NCBI RefSeq assembly: GCF_014217875.1
Contig: NZ_CP059060.1
Span: 1,922,001-1,986,000 of the forward strand
DNA length: 64,000 bases
Reading direction: 5' to 3'
DNA from: Synechococcus sp. LTW-R
GTDB lineage: Bacteria > Cyanobacteriota > Cyanobacteriia > PCC-6307 > Cyanobiaceae
The position numbers and the translations under genes are program-made. The first letter of the stretch is position 1; each line of letters opens with the position of its first letter. Positions 8,150 through 18,631 of this stretch are shown piece after piece. A model generated the notes under the pieces. It ran no database searches and had not been told where the DNA came from. It saw nothing but the letters and a program-made list of their open reading frames with translations.

Positions 8150-8518
8150 TCAGGAAGCGGAGGTCTGCAGGGCAGCTTCGTCGCTGGCGGCCTGGGGTGC
8201 AGGGCCGGTGCGGGGAGCAGGCAGGGGGCCGTCCTGCTTGACGGTCAGGTAGCGAATCACGTCTTCGCTGAGGCGCATCGCCTTCTCGAGGGCTGCAACC
8301 TGTTGGCCGTCGCCGTTGTGGGCGAGCTGCACGTAGATCCCTTCCTTGTGCTTGGCGATGGTGTAGGCCAGGCGGCGCTTGCCGCGCATCTGGCAATCCA
8401 GCACCTCAGCACCGGCTTCGGTGACGAGATCGCGGTACTTGGTGATGTGGGTCTCCACCTCTTCCTCCGGGATGTCCGGACGAAGGATGTACATCGTTTC
8501 GTAGTAGGGCTGCGACAT
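8150..8518 (-). CDS. rpsF: 30S ribosomal protein S6
   Basis: S6 binds 16S rRNA together with S18 in the platform of the small subunit. The ferredoxin-like fold is recognisable from [17 protein letters not shown] at the start, the [20 protein letters not shown] centre and the [12 protein letters not shown] end (to about residue 97). A 25-residue Ala/Pro-rich tail extends beyond the usual core, as in many cyanobacterial S6 proteins. It stands without rpsR beside it and is followed by a strong terminator. Confidence 0.97.
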   Translation of the reverse strand: MSQPYYETMYILRPDIPEEEVETHITKYRDLVTEAGAEVLDCQMRGKRRLAYTIAKHKEGIYVQLAHNGDGQQVAALEKAMRLSEDVIRYLTVKQDGPLPAPRTGPAPQAASDEAALQTSAS

Positions 8519-8606
8519 GGCTTACGCGATCCGACGTGGACGCCGAAAGGGACGGTGGCTGATGGGGTGGACCGAAGCCCGGTTCATCAGCGGCGGATCG
8601 TCCACC

Positions 8607-9068
8607 CTACAGCTGCATGCGAACCGCCTCAGACAGGCTGGGAATGTCGGCTTCCTTGCCGCGCAGGCACTGGATGATCCCGAAGAGCACCAGCACCAGC
8701 ATCCCCAAGAAGATGGTGTTGGCCAGGGTCCGAACGGCGAAGTTGCCGCCCAGGGGCGCCAACAGCAGGTTGAACGCCAGGGAGAGCACGATCAGGATGA
8801 TGTCCAGCAGGATCGCCTGCAGGGCGTTGAAGCGGATGAAATAAGGCACCCGTGGGTTGCGCACGACCCCCAGGAACAGCACCAAGAAGAGGATGAAGCC
8901 GCCGAAGGGGATTGCCTGTTCCACCAGCACCAGCGGCAGCGCAGGCAGGCTCAGCCACTGGAGCATCGGGAAGAGGCTCGTCAGGGAGCGTCCGAAGGGA
9001 AGGCCGTCGCTCCAGGGCAGGAGATAGGTCAGAAGGGCTAGCAGCCTCTGCCAGCTGGGGATCGTCAT
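8607..9068 (-). CDS. Tic20 family membrane protein
   Basis: A 153-residue protein with four hydrophobic helices. It resembles the bacterial relatives of the chloroplast protein-import component Tic20: LLTYLLPWSDGLPFG near the start, the conserved VPYFIRFNALQAILLDI stretch (about residues 73-89) and a C-terminal hydrophobic pair. In cyanobacteria the function is not settled; a channel or membrane-insertion role has been suggested by analogy. It lies between aroE and rpsF on the same strand with short gaps, so it may be co-transcribed with aroE. Confidence 0.85.
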   Translation of the reverse strand: MTIPSWQRLLALLTYLLPWSDGLPFGRSLTSLFPMLQWLSLPALPLVLVEQAIPFGGFILFLVLFLGVVRNPRVPYFIRFNALQAILLDIILIVLSLAFNLLLAPLGGNFAVRTLANTIFLGMLVLVLFGIIQCLRGKEADIPSLSEAVRMQL

Positions 9069-9104
9069 CGCGCGCGGTCGCCGTGGACGTGACGTTAGTG
9101 GGAC

Positions 9105-10019
9105 CTACTGCAGCTGGTGCAGGGCGGCCTCGTGCATGGCCTCCACGGGCACGTCGCTGTGACCGCTCCAGAGGCGCAGGGAGGCGGCCCCCTGCTCCAC
9201 GAGCATGCGCAGGCCATCCAGGCTGCGGCATCCATTCGCGGCGGCGTGCTTCAGCAGGGCGGTGGGCCGCGGGGTGTAGATCAAGTCGTACACCCACGCC
9301 TGGGACGGAAGCGTTTCCAATTCGGCGTGGCTCAACGGGCAGGCCTGGGCGGCGCTGGCCGCCGGCGCGGAAGCCATTCCCACCGGCGTGGTGTTCACCA
9401 CCAGGTCCGCGTGCGGCAGGGCTTCGCTGACGGCGTTCTCCCAGGACAGGGTTTTCAGTTGGGGCGCCCAGCCTTGGCAGTCGGCCTGGAAGGCCTGAAG
9501 GGCTTCGGCCCGTCGCCCGGCCAGAACGATCTCCGCAAAGCCCAGCTCCACGAGGCCGGCGACGACGGCGCGGGCACTCCCGCCGCAGCCGAGCACCAGG
9601 GCCCGCTTGCCCGACCAGCTGGCTTCCCGCAGGGGCGCGCAGAACCCCTCCACATCGGTATTGGTGCCCAGCCAGCCGCCCCCCTGGCGCGGCACCAGGG
9701 TGTTCACGGCCCCCAGGCGCTCCGCCAGTGGACTGAGTTCGCTGCAGAGCGCCGCGACCGCTTGCTTGTGGGGGATGGTCACGTTCAGGCCGCGGCAGCC
9801 CATCGCTTCCAGGGCGCGCACAACGGTGGCGAGTTCGGCCGCTGGCGCGGGCAGGGCCAGATAGGCCCAGTCCAGACCCATCGCTTCGAGGGCCGCGTTG
9901 TGCATCACCGGCGAGAGGGAGTGGCGCACGGGATCGCCCAGCACCCCCACAAGCGCTGTGCTGCCTTGGATGCGGGCCTCGGCGTTCACGGTGGTTCGGG
10001 CACTGTTCGGCAACCACAC
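9105..10019 (-). CDS. aroE: shikimate dehydrogenase
   Basis: AroE reduces 3-dehydroshikimate to shikimate with NADPH in aromatic amino acid synthesis. The substrate domain shows [20 protein letters not shown] and NVTIPHK with the catalytic Lys. The nucleotide domain has [10 protein letters not shown], and NTTPVGM follows. The length (304 residues) is slightly above average because of about 15 extra N-terminal residues; the true start may be internal. It is divergent from dnaK, 53 bp apart. A DAHP synthase for the same pathway is at 25.3 kb. Confidence 0.95.
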   Translation of the reverse strand: MWLPNSARTTVNAEARIQGSTALVGVLGDPVRHSLSPVMHNAALEAMGLDWAYLALPAPAAELATVVRALEAMGCRGLNVTIPHKQAVAALCSELSPLAERLGAVNTLVPRQGGGWLGTNTDVEGFCAPLREASWSGKRALVLGCGGSARAVVAGLVELGFAEIVLAGRRAEALQAFQADCQGWAPQLKTLSWENAVSEALPHADLVVNTTPVGMASAPAASAAQACPLSHAELETLPSQAWVYDLIYTPRPTALLKHAAANGCRSLDGLRMLVEQGAASLRLWSGHSDVPVEAMHEAALHQLQ

Positions 10020-10072
10020 CTAGCCCCACACGGGTGCTGCTGCGGAGGATGCCTGCAGTTCAGAGGTCACCC

Positions 10073-11977
<1,905 letters not shown>

Positions 11978-12003
11978 CGCTCCGCTCACACTGTTGAGCC
12001 CAA

Positions 12004-12032
12004 AGCCCCCGGTTCCAACCGGGGGCTTTTTT
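12004..12032 (+). terminator. dnaK terminator
   Basis: AGCCCCCGG-TTCCAA-CCGGGGGCT (12004-12026) with TTTTTT after it, 27 bp past the dnaK stop. A clear Rho-independent terminator. Confidence 0.9.
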
Positions 12033-12049
12033 GTGCCTCGACCCGCGCA

Positions 12050-12082
12050 GCCCCAAGCCCCCCTCGAGGGGGGGCTTGGGGC
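12050..12082. terminator. perfect 14-bp stem between convergent dnaK and pstS
   Basis: GCCCCAAGCCCCCC, a five-base loop (12064-12068), then the exact complement. It lies 13 bp past the pstS stop (minus strand) and 18 bp past the dnaK terminator. No T run follows on either strand, so it may block RNA polymerase or protect the pstS 3' end rather than act as a standard terminator. Confidence 0.5.
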
Positions 12083-12094
12083 TTGGCCCTTCGC

Positions 12095-13084
12095 TTATTC
12101 GCCGATGCTGGCGACGGCGGCCCGCGCTTTCTGCAGCACGTTGGGGGGCAGGCTCACGTAGCCGAGGGCCGGGGCATTGGCCTGGGCGGCGTCGCTGAGG
12201 GTGTAGTTGAAGGCCTCCTGCAGACCCTTGAGCTTGTCGCCGTTGCCGCTCTTGTAGAGCAGGATCCAGGTGAAGGTCACGATCGGGTAGCCCGCCTTGG
12301 GATTGGGGTTGCTCCCGGTCAGGTTCGGGCCCAGATCGATGCTGCCCAGGGCTTCGGACGCTTCTTTGGTGGTGGGCTTGGCGTAGCTGCCACCGGCATT
12401 TTGCAGGGCAGCGGCCTTCAGATCACCACGGACATAGGAACTCTCGACGTAGCCCAGGGCGCCCTTGATTTGCTGCAGGCTGGCGGCCATGCCCTCGTTG
12501 CCCTTGGCACCCAAGCCCGTGGGCCATTTGATCGATTTGCCGCTGCCCGGACCGCTGGCCCAGGCGGGGCTGAAGGCCGAGAGGGACTTGGTGAAGTTGT
12601 AGGTCGTACCCGAGCCGTCGGAGCGGTAGACCACCTTGATGGCCTGATCGCCGCAGCCGAGGTCGCTGTAGTTGGTGATCTTGCCTTCGAAGATGCTCAC
12701 CAGCTGCTGTTGGCTGAGCTTCAGGTCGCAGCCGGGGTTGTTGTAGGCCACGGCGATCGCACCGGCGGTCATCGGTACCTGGACAGCCCCGCGCTTGACG
12801 GCGGCGGCATCCGCTTCGCTCAGGGGCTTGTCGCTGGCGGCGAAATCAACGGTGGCGGCGTCGAACTGGCGAATGCCAGCGCCGGAGCCCACCGATTGGT
12901 AGTTGACCTTGACGGAGCCCTTGGCGGCCAGGTCCTGGAACCAGCGCAGGTAGATGGGAGCCGGGAAGGTGGCGCCGGCTCCCTGGAGGCGCGCGCCGGA
13001 GCTGTCGCCACCGGAGCCGCCGCAGGCGGTCAGGGCGAGGACTCCAAGGAGGCTCAGCGGTGCCAGGGTGCGGGAGCGCAGCAT
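12095..13084 (-). CDS. pstS: phosphate ABC transporter substrate-binding lipoprotein PstS
   Basis: This is the periplasmic phosphate receptor of the high-affinity Pst system, here membrane-anchored. It has a signal peptide with lipobox LTAC (Cys21), then QGAGATFPAPIYLRWFQ, the VGSGAGIRQF binding loop and RSDGSGTTYNFTKSL, all typical of PstS. The length of 329 is normal. No pstCAB genes are adjacent, so this is a stand-alone pstS, as is common in picocyanobacteria, which often have several copies. It converges with dnaK. I saw no convincing Pho box in the 50-bp upstream gap. Confidence 0.95.
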   Translation of the reverse strand: MLRSRTLAPLSLLGVLALTACGGSGGDSSGARLQGAGATFPAPIYLRWFQDLAAKGSVKVNYQSVGSGAGIRQFDAATVDFAASDKPLSEADAAAVKRGAVQVPMTAGAIAVAYNNPGCDLKLSQQQLVSIFEGKITNYSDLGCGDQAIKVVYRSDGSGTTYNFTKSLSAFSPAWASGPGSGKSIKWPTGLGAKGNEGMAASLQQIKGALGYVESSYVRGDLKAAALQNAGGSYAKPTTKEASEALGSIDLGPNLTGSNPNPKAGYPIVTFTWILLYKSGNGDKLKGLQEAFNYTLSDAAQANAPALGYVSLPPNVLQKARAAVASIGE

Positions 13085-13136
13085 CGTCGGCGGTGGTCGA
13101 CAAGAGCCCTCAGGCTAGAGATGCACCCCTCCGCGG

Positions 13137-14189
13137 TCAGCCCTGGTCGGCGTTCTCGATCTGCTCGGCGACCCAGGTCGCGCTGGCGGGAGCCAGCAAC
13201 ACCCCATTGCGGTAGTGCCCACTGGCGAGGAGAAGCCCCGTTTCCAGCTGCTCCAGCAGCGGTGCCGGCCGGCCGAGGGGGCGGGCCCTGAGCCCCTGCC
13301 ACTGGCGCAGCACCGTGGCCCGCTTGAGCCAGGGCGGCGCCTGTCCGCTGAGCTCCCGCAGGGCCTGCAGCTCCTGGGGCTGCCCCTGGCGTTGATCGAT
13401 TTCCACGGTGGCCCCCAGCCAGAGGCGGCCCTCGGGCCGCGGCACCAGGTTGATGCCACTCCAGCTCAGGCTTCCCGGCCAGTTGCTCGGGCCCTGATCC
13501 TCCTCGGCCAGTTGCAACTCAAGGGCTTGTCCCAGCACGGGATGCTGGGGGCGGTCATGGCCCAAGGACTCCAGCAGCGCTGAACTGCCCAGTCCGGCAC
13601 TGAGCACGGCCCAGTCAAAGGTCCCCGCGTTTGTGGACCCGCAGCGCACGCGCCAGCGGCCGGCATCGCCCCGCTCCAGTCCGTCCACGCTGGAGGCCTC
13701 CAGCGCGAGTCCGAGTCGTTCCCCATCGGCGAGCAAGGCCCGCATGGCGGGGACGGGGTCCAGTTGTCCGTCCTCGGGGGAGAGCAGGCCCCCCAGGCAG
13801 GGTTGGGGAATCAGCGGCTTGAGCTGCTCGAGGTTCGCGGCCGCCAGCAAGCGCAGGTCGTCGCGCTGACACGCCAGCTGGGCTTGGGCGTCCCGTTCGG
13901 CAGCCGTGGTCGCGAGCTGCAGCAGACCCGGACGGAAGGGCAGGTCATGGCCCCGCTGCTGAAGCGTCTCGCGCCATTGGCGCCAGAGGGTGTGGGACTG
14001 CTGCCGCAGCCTCCAGCCCCGGCCACTGCTGCGGCGAAAGACGCGGGCCATCAAGAGGCCGAGGGCTGCGCTGCTGCCGGCTTCCTCGCCCTGGGCCTGC
14101 CGCAGTTGGGGGTCAAAGAGCGTGACCTGGTGGCCAATCTGCTGCAGGTGCCAGGCCACGGAAAAGCCCACCACACCGGCTCCGATCAC
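13137..14189 (-). CDS. FAD-dependent amino acid oxidase / glycine oxidase family
   Basis: A DAO-type flavoprotein (about 350 residues). The FAD-binding GxGxxG is at the very start (IGAGVVGFSVAWHLQQIG), and GHYRNGVLLAPASA near the C-terminus is the second FAD signature. Substrate could be glycine or another D- or secondary amine. The only standard start that fits is GTG 14189, which would cut off the first beta strand; the frame continues upstream as PTRRPSSICVIGAG with only CTG codons before a stop, so a non-canonical start near 14237 is possible. It follows psb27 on the same strand. Confidence 0.85.
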   Translation of the reverse strand: MIGAGVVGFSVAWHLQQIGHQVTLFDPQLRQAQGEEAGSSAALGLLMARVFRRSSGRGWRLRQQSHTLWRQWRETLQQRGHDLPFRPGLLQLATTAAERDAQAQLACQRDDLRLLAAANLEQLKPLIPQPCLGGLLSPEDGQLDPVPAMRALLADGERLGLALEASSVDGLERGDAGRWRVRCGSTNAGTFDWAVLSAGLGSSALLESLGHDRPQHPVLGQALELQLAEEDQGPSNWPGSLSWSGINLVPRPEGRLWLGATVEIDQRQGQPQELQALRELSGQAPPWLKRATVLRQWQGLRARPLGRPAPLLEQLETGLLLASGHYRNGVLLAPASATWVAEQIENADQG

Positions 14190-14233
14190 GCAGATCGAGG
14201 AGGGCCGGCGGGTGGGCAGGGGGTTCAGCGGAT

Positions 14234-14719
14234 TCAGATCTGCTTTAGGTCGGACTGAACTTGCTCAGGAAGGATCTGGGCGTAACGGCCGAAACCGCTG
14301 GCGACCTTGATGTAGGCCTTGCTCAGGTTGTTGGCGTCCTGCAGACGGGCGGCTTCGTCGAGGTCGGCGAGGGCAGCCTTCAGGTCAGTGGCCAGCTTGG
14401 TGGCCTCGGCGCGGTCGCCGGGCAGCAGGCGCTGGTTGATGTAGAGCATCTCGCGGCCCACTTCTTGCATGGGGCCGTGGATCAGGTTGCGGGTGAAGAC
14501 CCAGTTGCGCTCGTTCACAAGGGTGGCCAGCTCGGGCAGGCGGTTGCGGGCGGAGAGGAAGCCTTCGGCCTGGCGCTCGATCACGGTGATGTCATCCGTG
14601 CTCAGGGTGGGGGCCTTGGCTTTGTCGCCACCACAGGCGGTCAGGCCAAAGCTGATGACCAGAGCGAGAGCCGCCAGGGCCAGTCGCCGCAGGCCGGAAT
14701 AGAGCTGTTGAGCCGCCAT
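14234..14719 (-). CDS. psb27: photosystem II assembly lipoprotein Psb27
   Basis: Psb27 binds CP43 on the lumenal side of assembling or repaired photosystem II and keeps the manganese site accessible. The start is ATG 14719 (MAAQQLYSGL); the frame is open further upstream but without protein-like sequence. It has a signal peptide with lipobox LTAC (Cys29), then a four-helix bundle of about 110 residues containing ERQAEGFLSARNRLPELATL and KVASGFGRYAQILPEQVQ. Length and features are standard. It marks the organism as a cyanobacterium. Confidence 0.95.
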   Translation of the reverse strand: MAAQQLYSGLRRLALAALALVISFGLTACGGDKAKAPTLSTDDITVIERQAEGFLSARNRLPELATLVNERNWVFTRNLIHGPMQEVGREMLYINQRLLPGDRAEATKLATDLKAALADLDEAARLQDANNLSKAYIKVASGFGRYAQILPEQVQSDLKQI

Positions 14720-14837
14720 CGTTGCTGAACTTGATTGCGGGACTTTACCCAGGGCAACAGGTCTCAGAGCACTGCATAACGAGCTGCAACGGCTGGAGCG
14801 GCAGAATTCAGGGCTCGACGGGCTTCGACGCCATTCC

Positions 14838-15710
14838 ATGACGGCTGCCACCGCCATCCTTCAGATGATTTGCCCCGATCAGCCGGGGCTTGTGCGGGAG
14901 CTCTCCGGTTGGGTGGCGGGCAACGGCGGCAACATCGTCCACGCCGACCACCACAGCGATCAAGGGGCGGGCTTGTTCCTCAGTCGGATTGAGTGGCAGC
15001 TCGAGGGCTTCGGTCTGCCCCGGGAAGCGATTGCTCCGGCGGCGGCGTCCCTGGCGGAGCGCCTCGGCGGTGAACAGACGGTAACCTTCTCCGACGAGCG
15101 TCCGGCGGTGGCGATCTTCGTCAGCAAGCAGGACCATTGTTTGTTGGATCTGCTCTGGCGTGTGCGCACGGGCGAGTTGCCGATGCGGGTGCCGCTGGTG
15201 GTCTCCAACCATCCGGATTTGGGGCCGATCGCCGAGGAGTTTGGGGCCCAGTTCGCCCTCGTGCCGATTAGCAACGCCAACCGCGGCGAGGCGGAGGCCC
15301 GCCATCTCGAGCTGCTGGCGGAGCACGGCATCGAGTTGGTGATCCTGGCCAAGTACATGCAGGTCCTCACCCCGAGCTTTCTTGCGGCCTTTGACCCCCC
15401 GGATGCATTCCACCGGGTCATCAACATCCACCACTCCTTCCTGCCGGCCTTCATGGGGGCACAGCCCTATCACCGGGCCTGGGAGCGGGGCGTGAAATTG
15501 ATCGGCGCCACCGGGCACTACGTGACCGACGAGCTGGATGCGGGCCCGATCATTGCCCAGTCCACCGTGAATGTGAGCCACCGCGATGAGGTGGAGGATC
15601 TGATCCGCAAAGGCCGCGACACCGAGCGTCTGGCCTTGGCCCGGGCGGTGCGCTTGCATCTGAAACGACAAGTGATGGTCTACCGCGGCCGTACGGCGGT
15701 TTTCGAATGA
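14838..15710 (+). CDS. purU: formyltetrahydrofolate deformylase
   Basis: PurU hydrolyses 10-formyl-THF to THF and formate, balancing one-carbon pools and supplying formate. The N-terminal ACT domain (about residues 6-85) carries CPDQPGLVRELSGWV. The formyltransferase domain has ISNANRGEAEA, AKYMQVLTPSF and the catalytic INIHHSFLPAFMGAQPYHRA, followed by GATGHYVTDELDAGPI. Length (290) is normal. Its TGA overlaps the ATG of the next gene (ATGA). Confidence 0.96.
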   Translation: MTAATAILQMICPDQPGLVRELSGWVAGNGGNIVHADHHSDQGAGLFLSRIEWQLEGFGLPREAIAPAAASLAERLGGEQTVTFSDERPAVAIFVSKQDHCLLDLLWRVRTGELPMRVPLVVSNHPDLGPIAEEFGAQFALVPISNANRGEAEARHLELLAEHGIELVILAKYMQVLTPSFLAAFDPPDAFHRVINIHHSFLPAFMGAQPYHRAWERGVKLIGATGHYVTDELDAGPIIAQSTVNVSHRDEVEDLIRKGRDTERLALARAVRLHLKRQVMVYRGRTAVFE

Positions 15711-16999
15711 CCCAGCTCTGGCGCAGGCCGCTGCACGCCGGTTTGGAGGTGCTGGATGGCGAGCGGCCGGCGGCGGCGACGCTTTGGGGCTGGCGCTGTT
15801 TCCAGGTCGCCCTGCTGCTCCTGCCGGCCAGTGCCCTCTTGGCGGGCCTGTTGCTGTTTGTGGCCTTGATCCTGGGAAGCCGTCAGCCGACGGCCTGGCG
15901 GGACGACCGGGTCAATTGGTGGCTTGGGGGCATCGGCCTCTGGATGGTGCTGGGTTGCTTGGCAGCCTCCAGCGGTTGGCTGGCCTGGGTCGGTTTGGGC
16001 AATTGGCTGCCCTTTTTCTGGGCGTTCTGGGGGTTCCAGCCCTATCTCGCAACGCCCGAGGCCCGGCGCAGGGTGGCCCTGTGGCTCGTGGCGGGGACCG
16101 TGCCAGTGCTGGGCACCGGCTTTGGTCAGATGGTGCTCGGCTGGAGCGGCCCCTACGAGTTACTGGGCGGGGCGATTGTGTGGTGGATCCGCGGCGGCGG
16201 CAACCCGCCCGGTCGGCTCTCGGGCCTGTTTGATTACGCCAACATCACGGCGGCCTGGCTGGCCTTGAGCTGGCCGCTCGTGCTGGCGGCCTTTCTGAAA
16301 CACTGCCGCCGCTGGCGCTCCGGCCCCGTGGCCTTGGGGCTCTGGGGCATCAGCTTTGCCCTGGTGGTGACCCAGGTGGCCGAGATTCTGGCCACCGACT
16401 CCCGCAATGGCTGGGGGGCCCTGGTCTTGGCGGTCCCGATCGTGCTCGGTCCGGGCCGCTGGATTTGGCTAGTGCCCCTGCTCCTACTTGCGTTGCTTCC
16501 CGTCGCCTTGGCCACGCTGCCGGGGGTGCCCGCGGTGATTCAGGCGCCCCTGCGGGAGATCGTGCCCCAGTCGATTTGGGGCCGCTTGAACGATTTCAAC
16601 TCCCATGGGGAGCGGCCCCTGGCTCTGACCCGCCTCAGTCAGTGGGGCACGGCCGTGGGACTGATCGGCGAGCGCCCTTGGCTGGGTTGGGGGGCGGCGG
16701 CCTTCAGCGTGATTTATCCGTTGCGGACGGGGCATTGGCATGGCCACCCCCACAACATCGCCTTGGACCTTGCCTTGAGCCATGGCCTGCCGGTGGCCAT
16801 TGGCCTGGTGGGCTTGGTGCTCTGGCTCTTGATCCGCGGCGTGAGGCTGGGGATGGCCAGTGGTGCCCTGTTTGAGCGGGCCTGGTGGGCCGCAGCTCTT
16901 GTGCTGGTGGTGCTGCACGCCACCGACATCCCGATGTACGACAGCCGCCTGAACATCGCCGGTTGGATTCTCTTGGCGGGTCTGCGCTGCCGCCGCTAG
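15707..16999 (+). CDS. O-antigen ligase / Wzy-like polytopic membrane protein
   Basis: A 430-residue membrane protein with about ten to twelve hydrophobic segments. It carries the O-antigen ligase (Wzy_C) hallmark: a large loop with SRNGWGALVLA, GRLNDFNSHGERPLALT and GWGAAAFSVIYPLRTGHWHGHPHN, the last typical of ligases and of the cyanobacterial IctB-like branch. The role is likely transfer or polymerisation of surface polysaccharide; IctB-like function is less likely. It is coupled to purU by a 4-bp overlap and converges with the next gene at a shared CTAG. Confidence 0.8.
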   Translation: MTQLWRRPLHAGLEVLDGERPAAATLWGWRCFQVALLLLPASALLAGLLLFVALILGSRQPTAWRDDRVNWWLGGIGLWMVLGCLAASSGWLAWVGLGNWLPFFWAFWGFQPYLATPEARRRVALWLVAGTVPVLGTGFGQMVLGWSGPYELLGGAIVWWIRGGGNPPGRLSGLFDYANITAAWLALSWPLVLAAFLKHCRRWRSGPVALGLWGISFALVVTQVAEILATDSRNGWGALVLAVPIVLGPGRWIWLVPLLLLALLPVALATLPGVPAVIQAPLREIVPQSIWGRLNDFNSHGERPLALTRLSQWGTAVGLIGERPWLGWGAAAFSVIYPLRTGHWHGHPHNIALDLALSHGLPVAIGLVGLVLWLLIRGVRLGMASGALFERAWWAAALVLVVLHATDIPMYDSRLNIAGWILLAGLRCRR

Positions 17000-18522
17000 G
17001 CCAAGGCTTCGTCGTGGTGCTTGCGCAGGGTGGCCTTGGGCAGTGGACCCTTGAGGTGCTCCCAGGGCAGAACCCGATCAGCCTCCCAGGCGCTGTGGAT
17101 CACGTCCTCCCAGGGGGGGAGGGGTGTCTCGGCTTCGCGATAGGCCTGCTTCCAGCCGCCGAGTTTTTCGTGGCGGCCGCGCACCGCGGCGATCACGTGG
17201 GCCAGGCGCCGGTCGCTGCGGGAGAGGAGCGCCTGGATCACGCTCCAGCCGTAGCTCTCCGGGCGCAGGTCGATGCCCTTGGGCTTGAGCCGCTTGGCCA
17301 GCAGCTTGAGTCGTTTCTCGGCTTCCGGGCGGACGCCCTGCCACTGGAAGGGGGTGTGGGCCTTGGGCACAAAGGTGCTGACCCCGAGAGACAGCCGCAG
17401 GCCTGGGCTGGCTTTTTTGAGCTGGAGCAAGAGGTCGGCGGTGGCCTCGATGTCGTCTTCGCCCTCCGAGGGCAGGCCGGCCATGCCGTAGAGCTTCAGG
17501 CCGCTGAGGCCACCCTCTTTGGCGTAGCGGGCGGCGGCATAGATCTCCTCGGTGGCCAGCTTTTTGTTGACCACCTCGCGCATGCGCTCGCTGCCGCTTT
17601 CGATGGCGATCGTCAGGGACTTGCTGCCGCGTTTGGCCAGGATGCGCCCGAGCTCGGGGGTGACGGTGGCGGCCCGCACGGAGCTGACGCTGACGCGGGT
17701 GTCCTCAAAGCGGTCCTGATCGAGCCACTGCAGCAGGTCGCCGAATTGCGGGTGCTGGGTCACCGATGCTCCCAGCAAGCCGAGGCGTTGAGTGGCCCCC
17801 AGGCCCTTCTCCACGGCCGGGATCAGCCCGTCATCGAGGCTCGGGGTTCGGAAGGGCAGGGTGAGGTAGCTGGCCAGGCAGAAGCGGCAGAGCTCCGGGC
17901 AGCTGCGCACGACCTCGACCATGTGAATGGAGGGCCAGGCCGCCTCAGGGGTGATCACCGTGGAGTGGCTCAGGGTGTTGCCGCGCCAGGTCTGTTTCTC
18001 GATGGTTTCGGGGATGCCGGCCTCGATCGGTTCGATCGCCAGCAGGTCGCCGCCCTCGCTGTAGCGGGGGGCGTAGAGCGAGGGGACATAGACACCGGGC
18101 ACCGCCGCCAGGCGCCGCAGGCGTTCGTGGCGCGGGGCGGTTTTGCACGCCTGCAGGGCATCGATGAACGCCGGCAGCAGCAGTTCGCCATCGCCGAGCA
18201 GCACTGCATCAAAGAAGGGGGCCAGGGGCTCGGGGTTGGCGGTCAGCACCGGTCCCCCGCCAAAGACGATCGGATCGTTGTCGCCGCGCTCGCTCGCCCA
18301 GATCGGGATGCGCTGTTGCTCCAGCAGATCGAGCAGCACTGGCCCGTCGAGTTCCCAACTCAGGGACAGGCCAAAGAGGTCGCAGTGGCGGTGCTGCGGA
18401 TCACCCTGGTCGGTGAACAGCCGCCGCACATCCACGTCGGCGCGCTGGGCCAAGGTCGCCCAGACCACCTGATAGCCGAGGCTCGTGATCCCCACGGTGT
18501 AGGTGCTGGGGAAGGCCAACAC
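16996..18522 (-). CDS. B12-binding-like radical SAM protein
   Basis: A 508-residue protein. The N-terminal part resembles a cobalamin-binding domain (SLGYQVVWATLAQRADVDVR, FGGGPVLTANPEPL). A radical SAM core has the cluster motif CPELCRFC (CxxxCxxC, about residue 210) and AIESGSERMREVVNK; YGMAGLPSEGEDDI follows. This set is typical of uncharacterised cyanobacterial and other bacterial radical SAM proteins. The reading frame stays open upstream of GTG 18522 and shows family-like sequence (ETLLFEPAAAQQGALRAV) but no ATG, so the true start is probably a rare codon about 15-25 residues upstream. Substrate unknown. Confidence 0.85.
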   Translation of the reverse strand: MLAFPSTYTVGITSLGYQVVWATLAQRADVDVRRLFTDQGDPQHRHCDLFGLSLSWELDGPVLLDLLEQQRIPIWASERGDNDPIVFGGGPVLTANPEPLAPFFDAVLLGDGELLLPAFIDALQACKTAPRHERLRRLAAVPGVYVPSLYAPRYSEGGDLLAIEPIEAGIPETIEKQTWRGNTLSHSTVITPEAAWPSIHMVEVVRSCPELCRFCLASYLTLPFRTPSLDDGLIPAVEKGLGATQRLGLLGASVTQHPQFGDLLQWLDQDRFEDTRVSVSSVRAATVTPELGRILAKRGSKSLTIAIESGSERMREVVNKKLATEEIYAAARYAKEGGLSGLKLYGMAGLPSEGEDDIEATADLLLQLKKASPGLRLSLGVSTFVPKAHTPFQWQGVRPEAEKRLKLLAKRLKPKGIDLRPESYGWSVIQALLSRSDRRLAHVIAAVRGRHEKLGGWKQAYREAETPLPPWEDVIHSAWEADRVLPWEHLKGPLPKATLRKHHDEALA

Positions 18523-18631
18523 CGCCCGAAGGGCACCCTGCTGCGCAGCAGCTGGCTCAAACAGCAGGGTTTCTTGGTTCAGGTCAGAGGAGGATCGCCA
18601 GAAAAACTTTAATAGTTGCCGTTGTTGGGTC

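Noticed and set aside
16885-18612. A 575-codon plus-strand frame opposite the radical SAM gene
   Set aside because: Composition is low-complexity Gly/Ala/Gln; the minus strand has clear radical SAM motifs.
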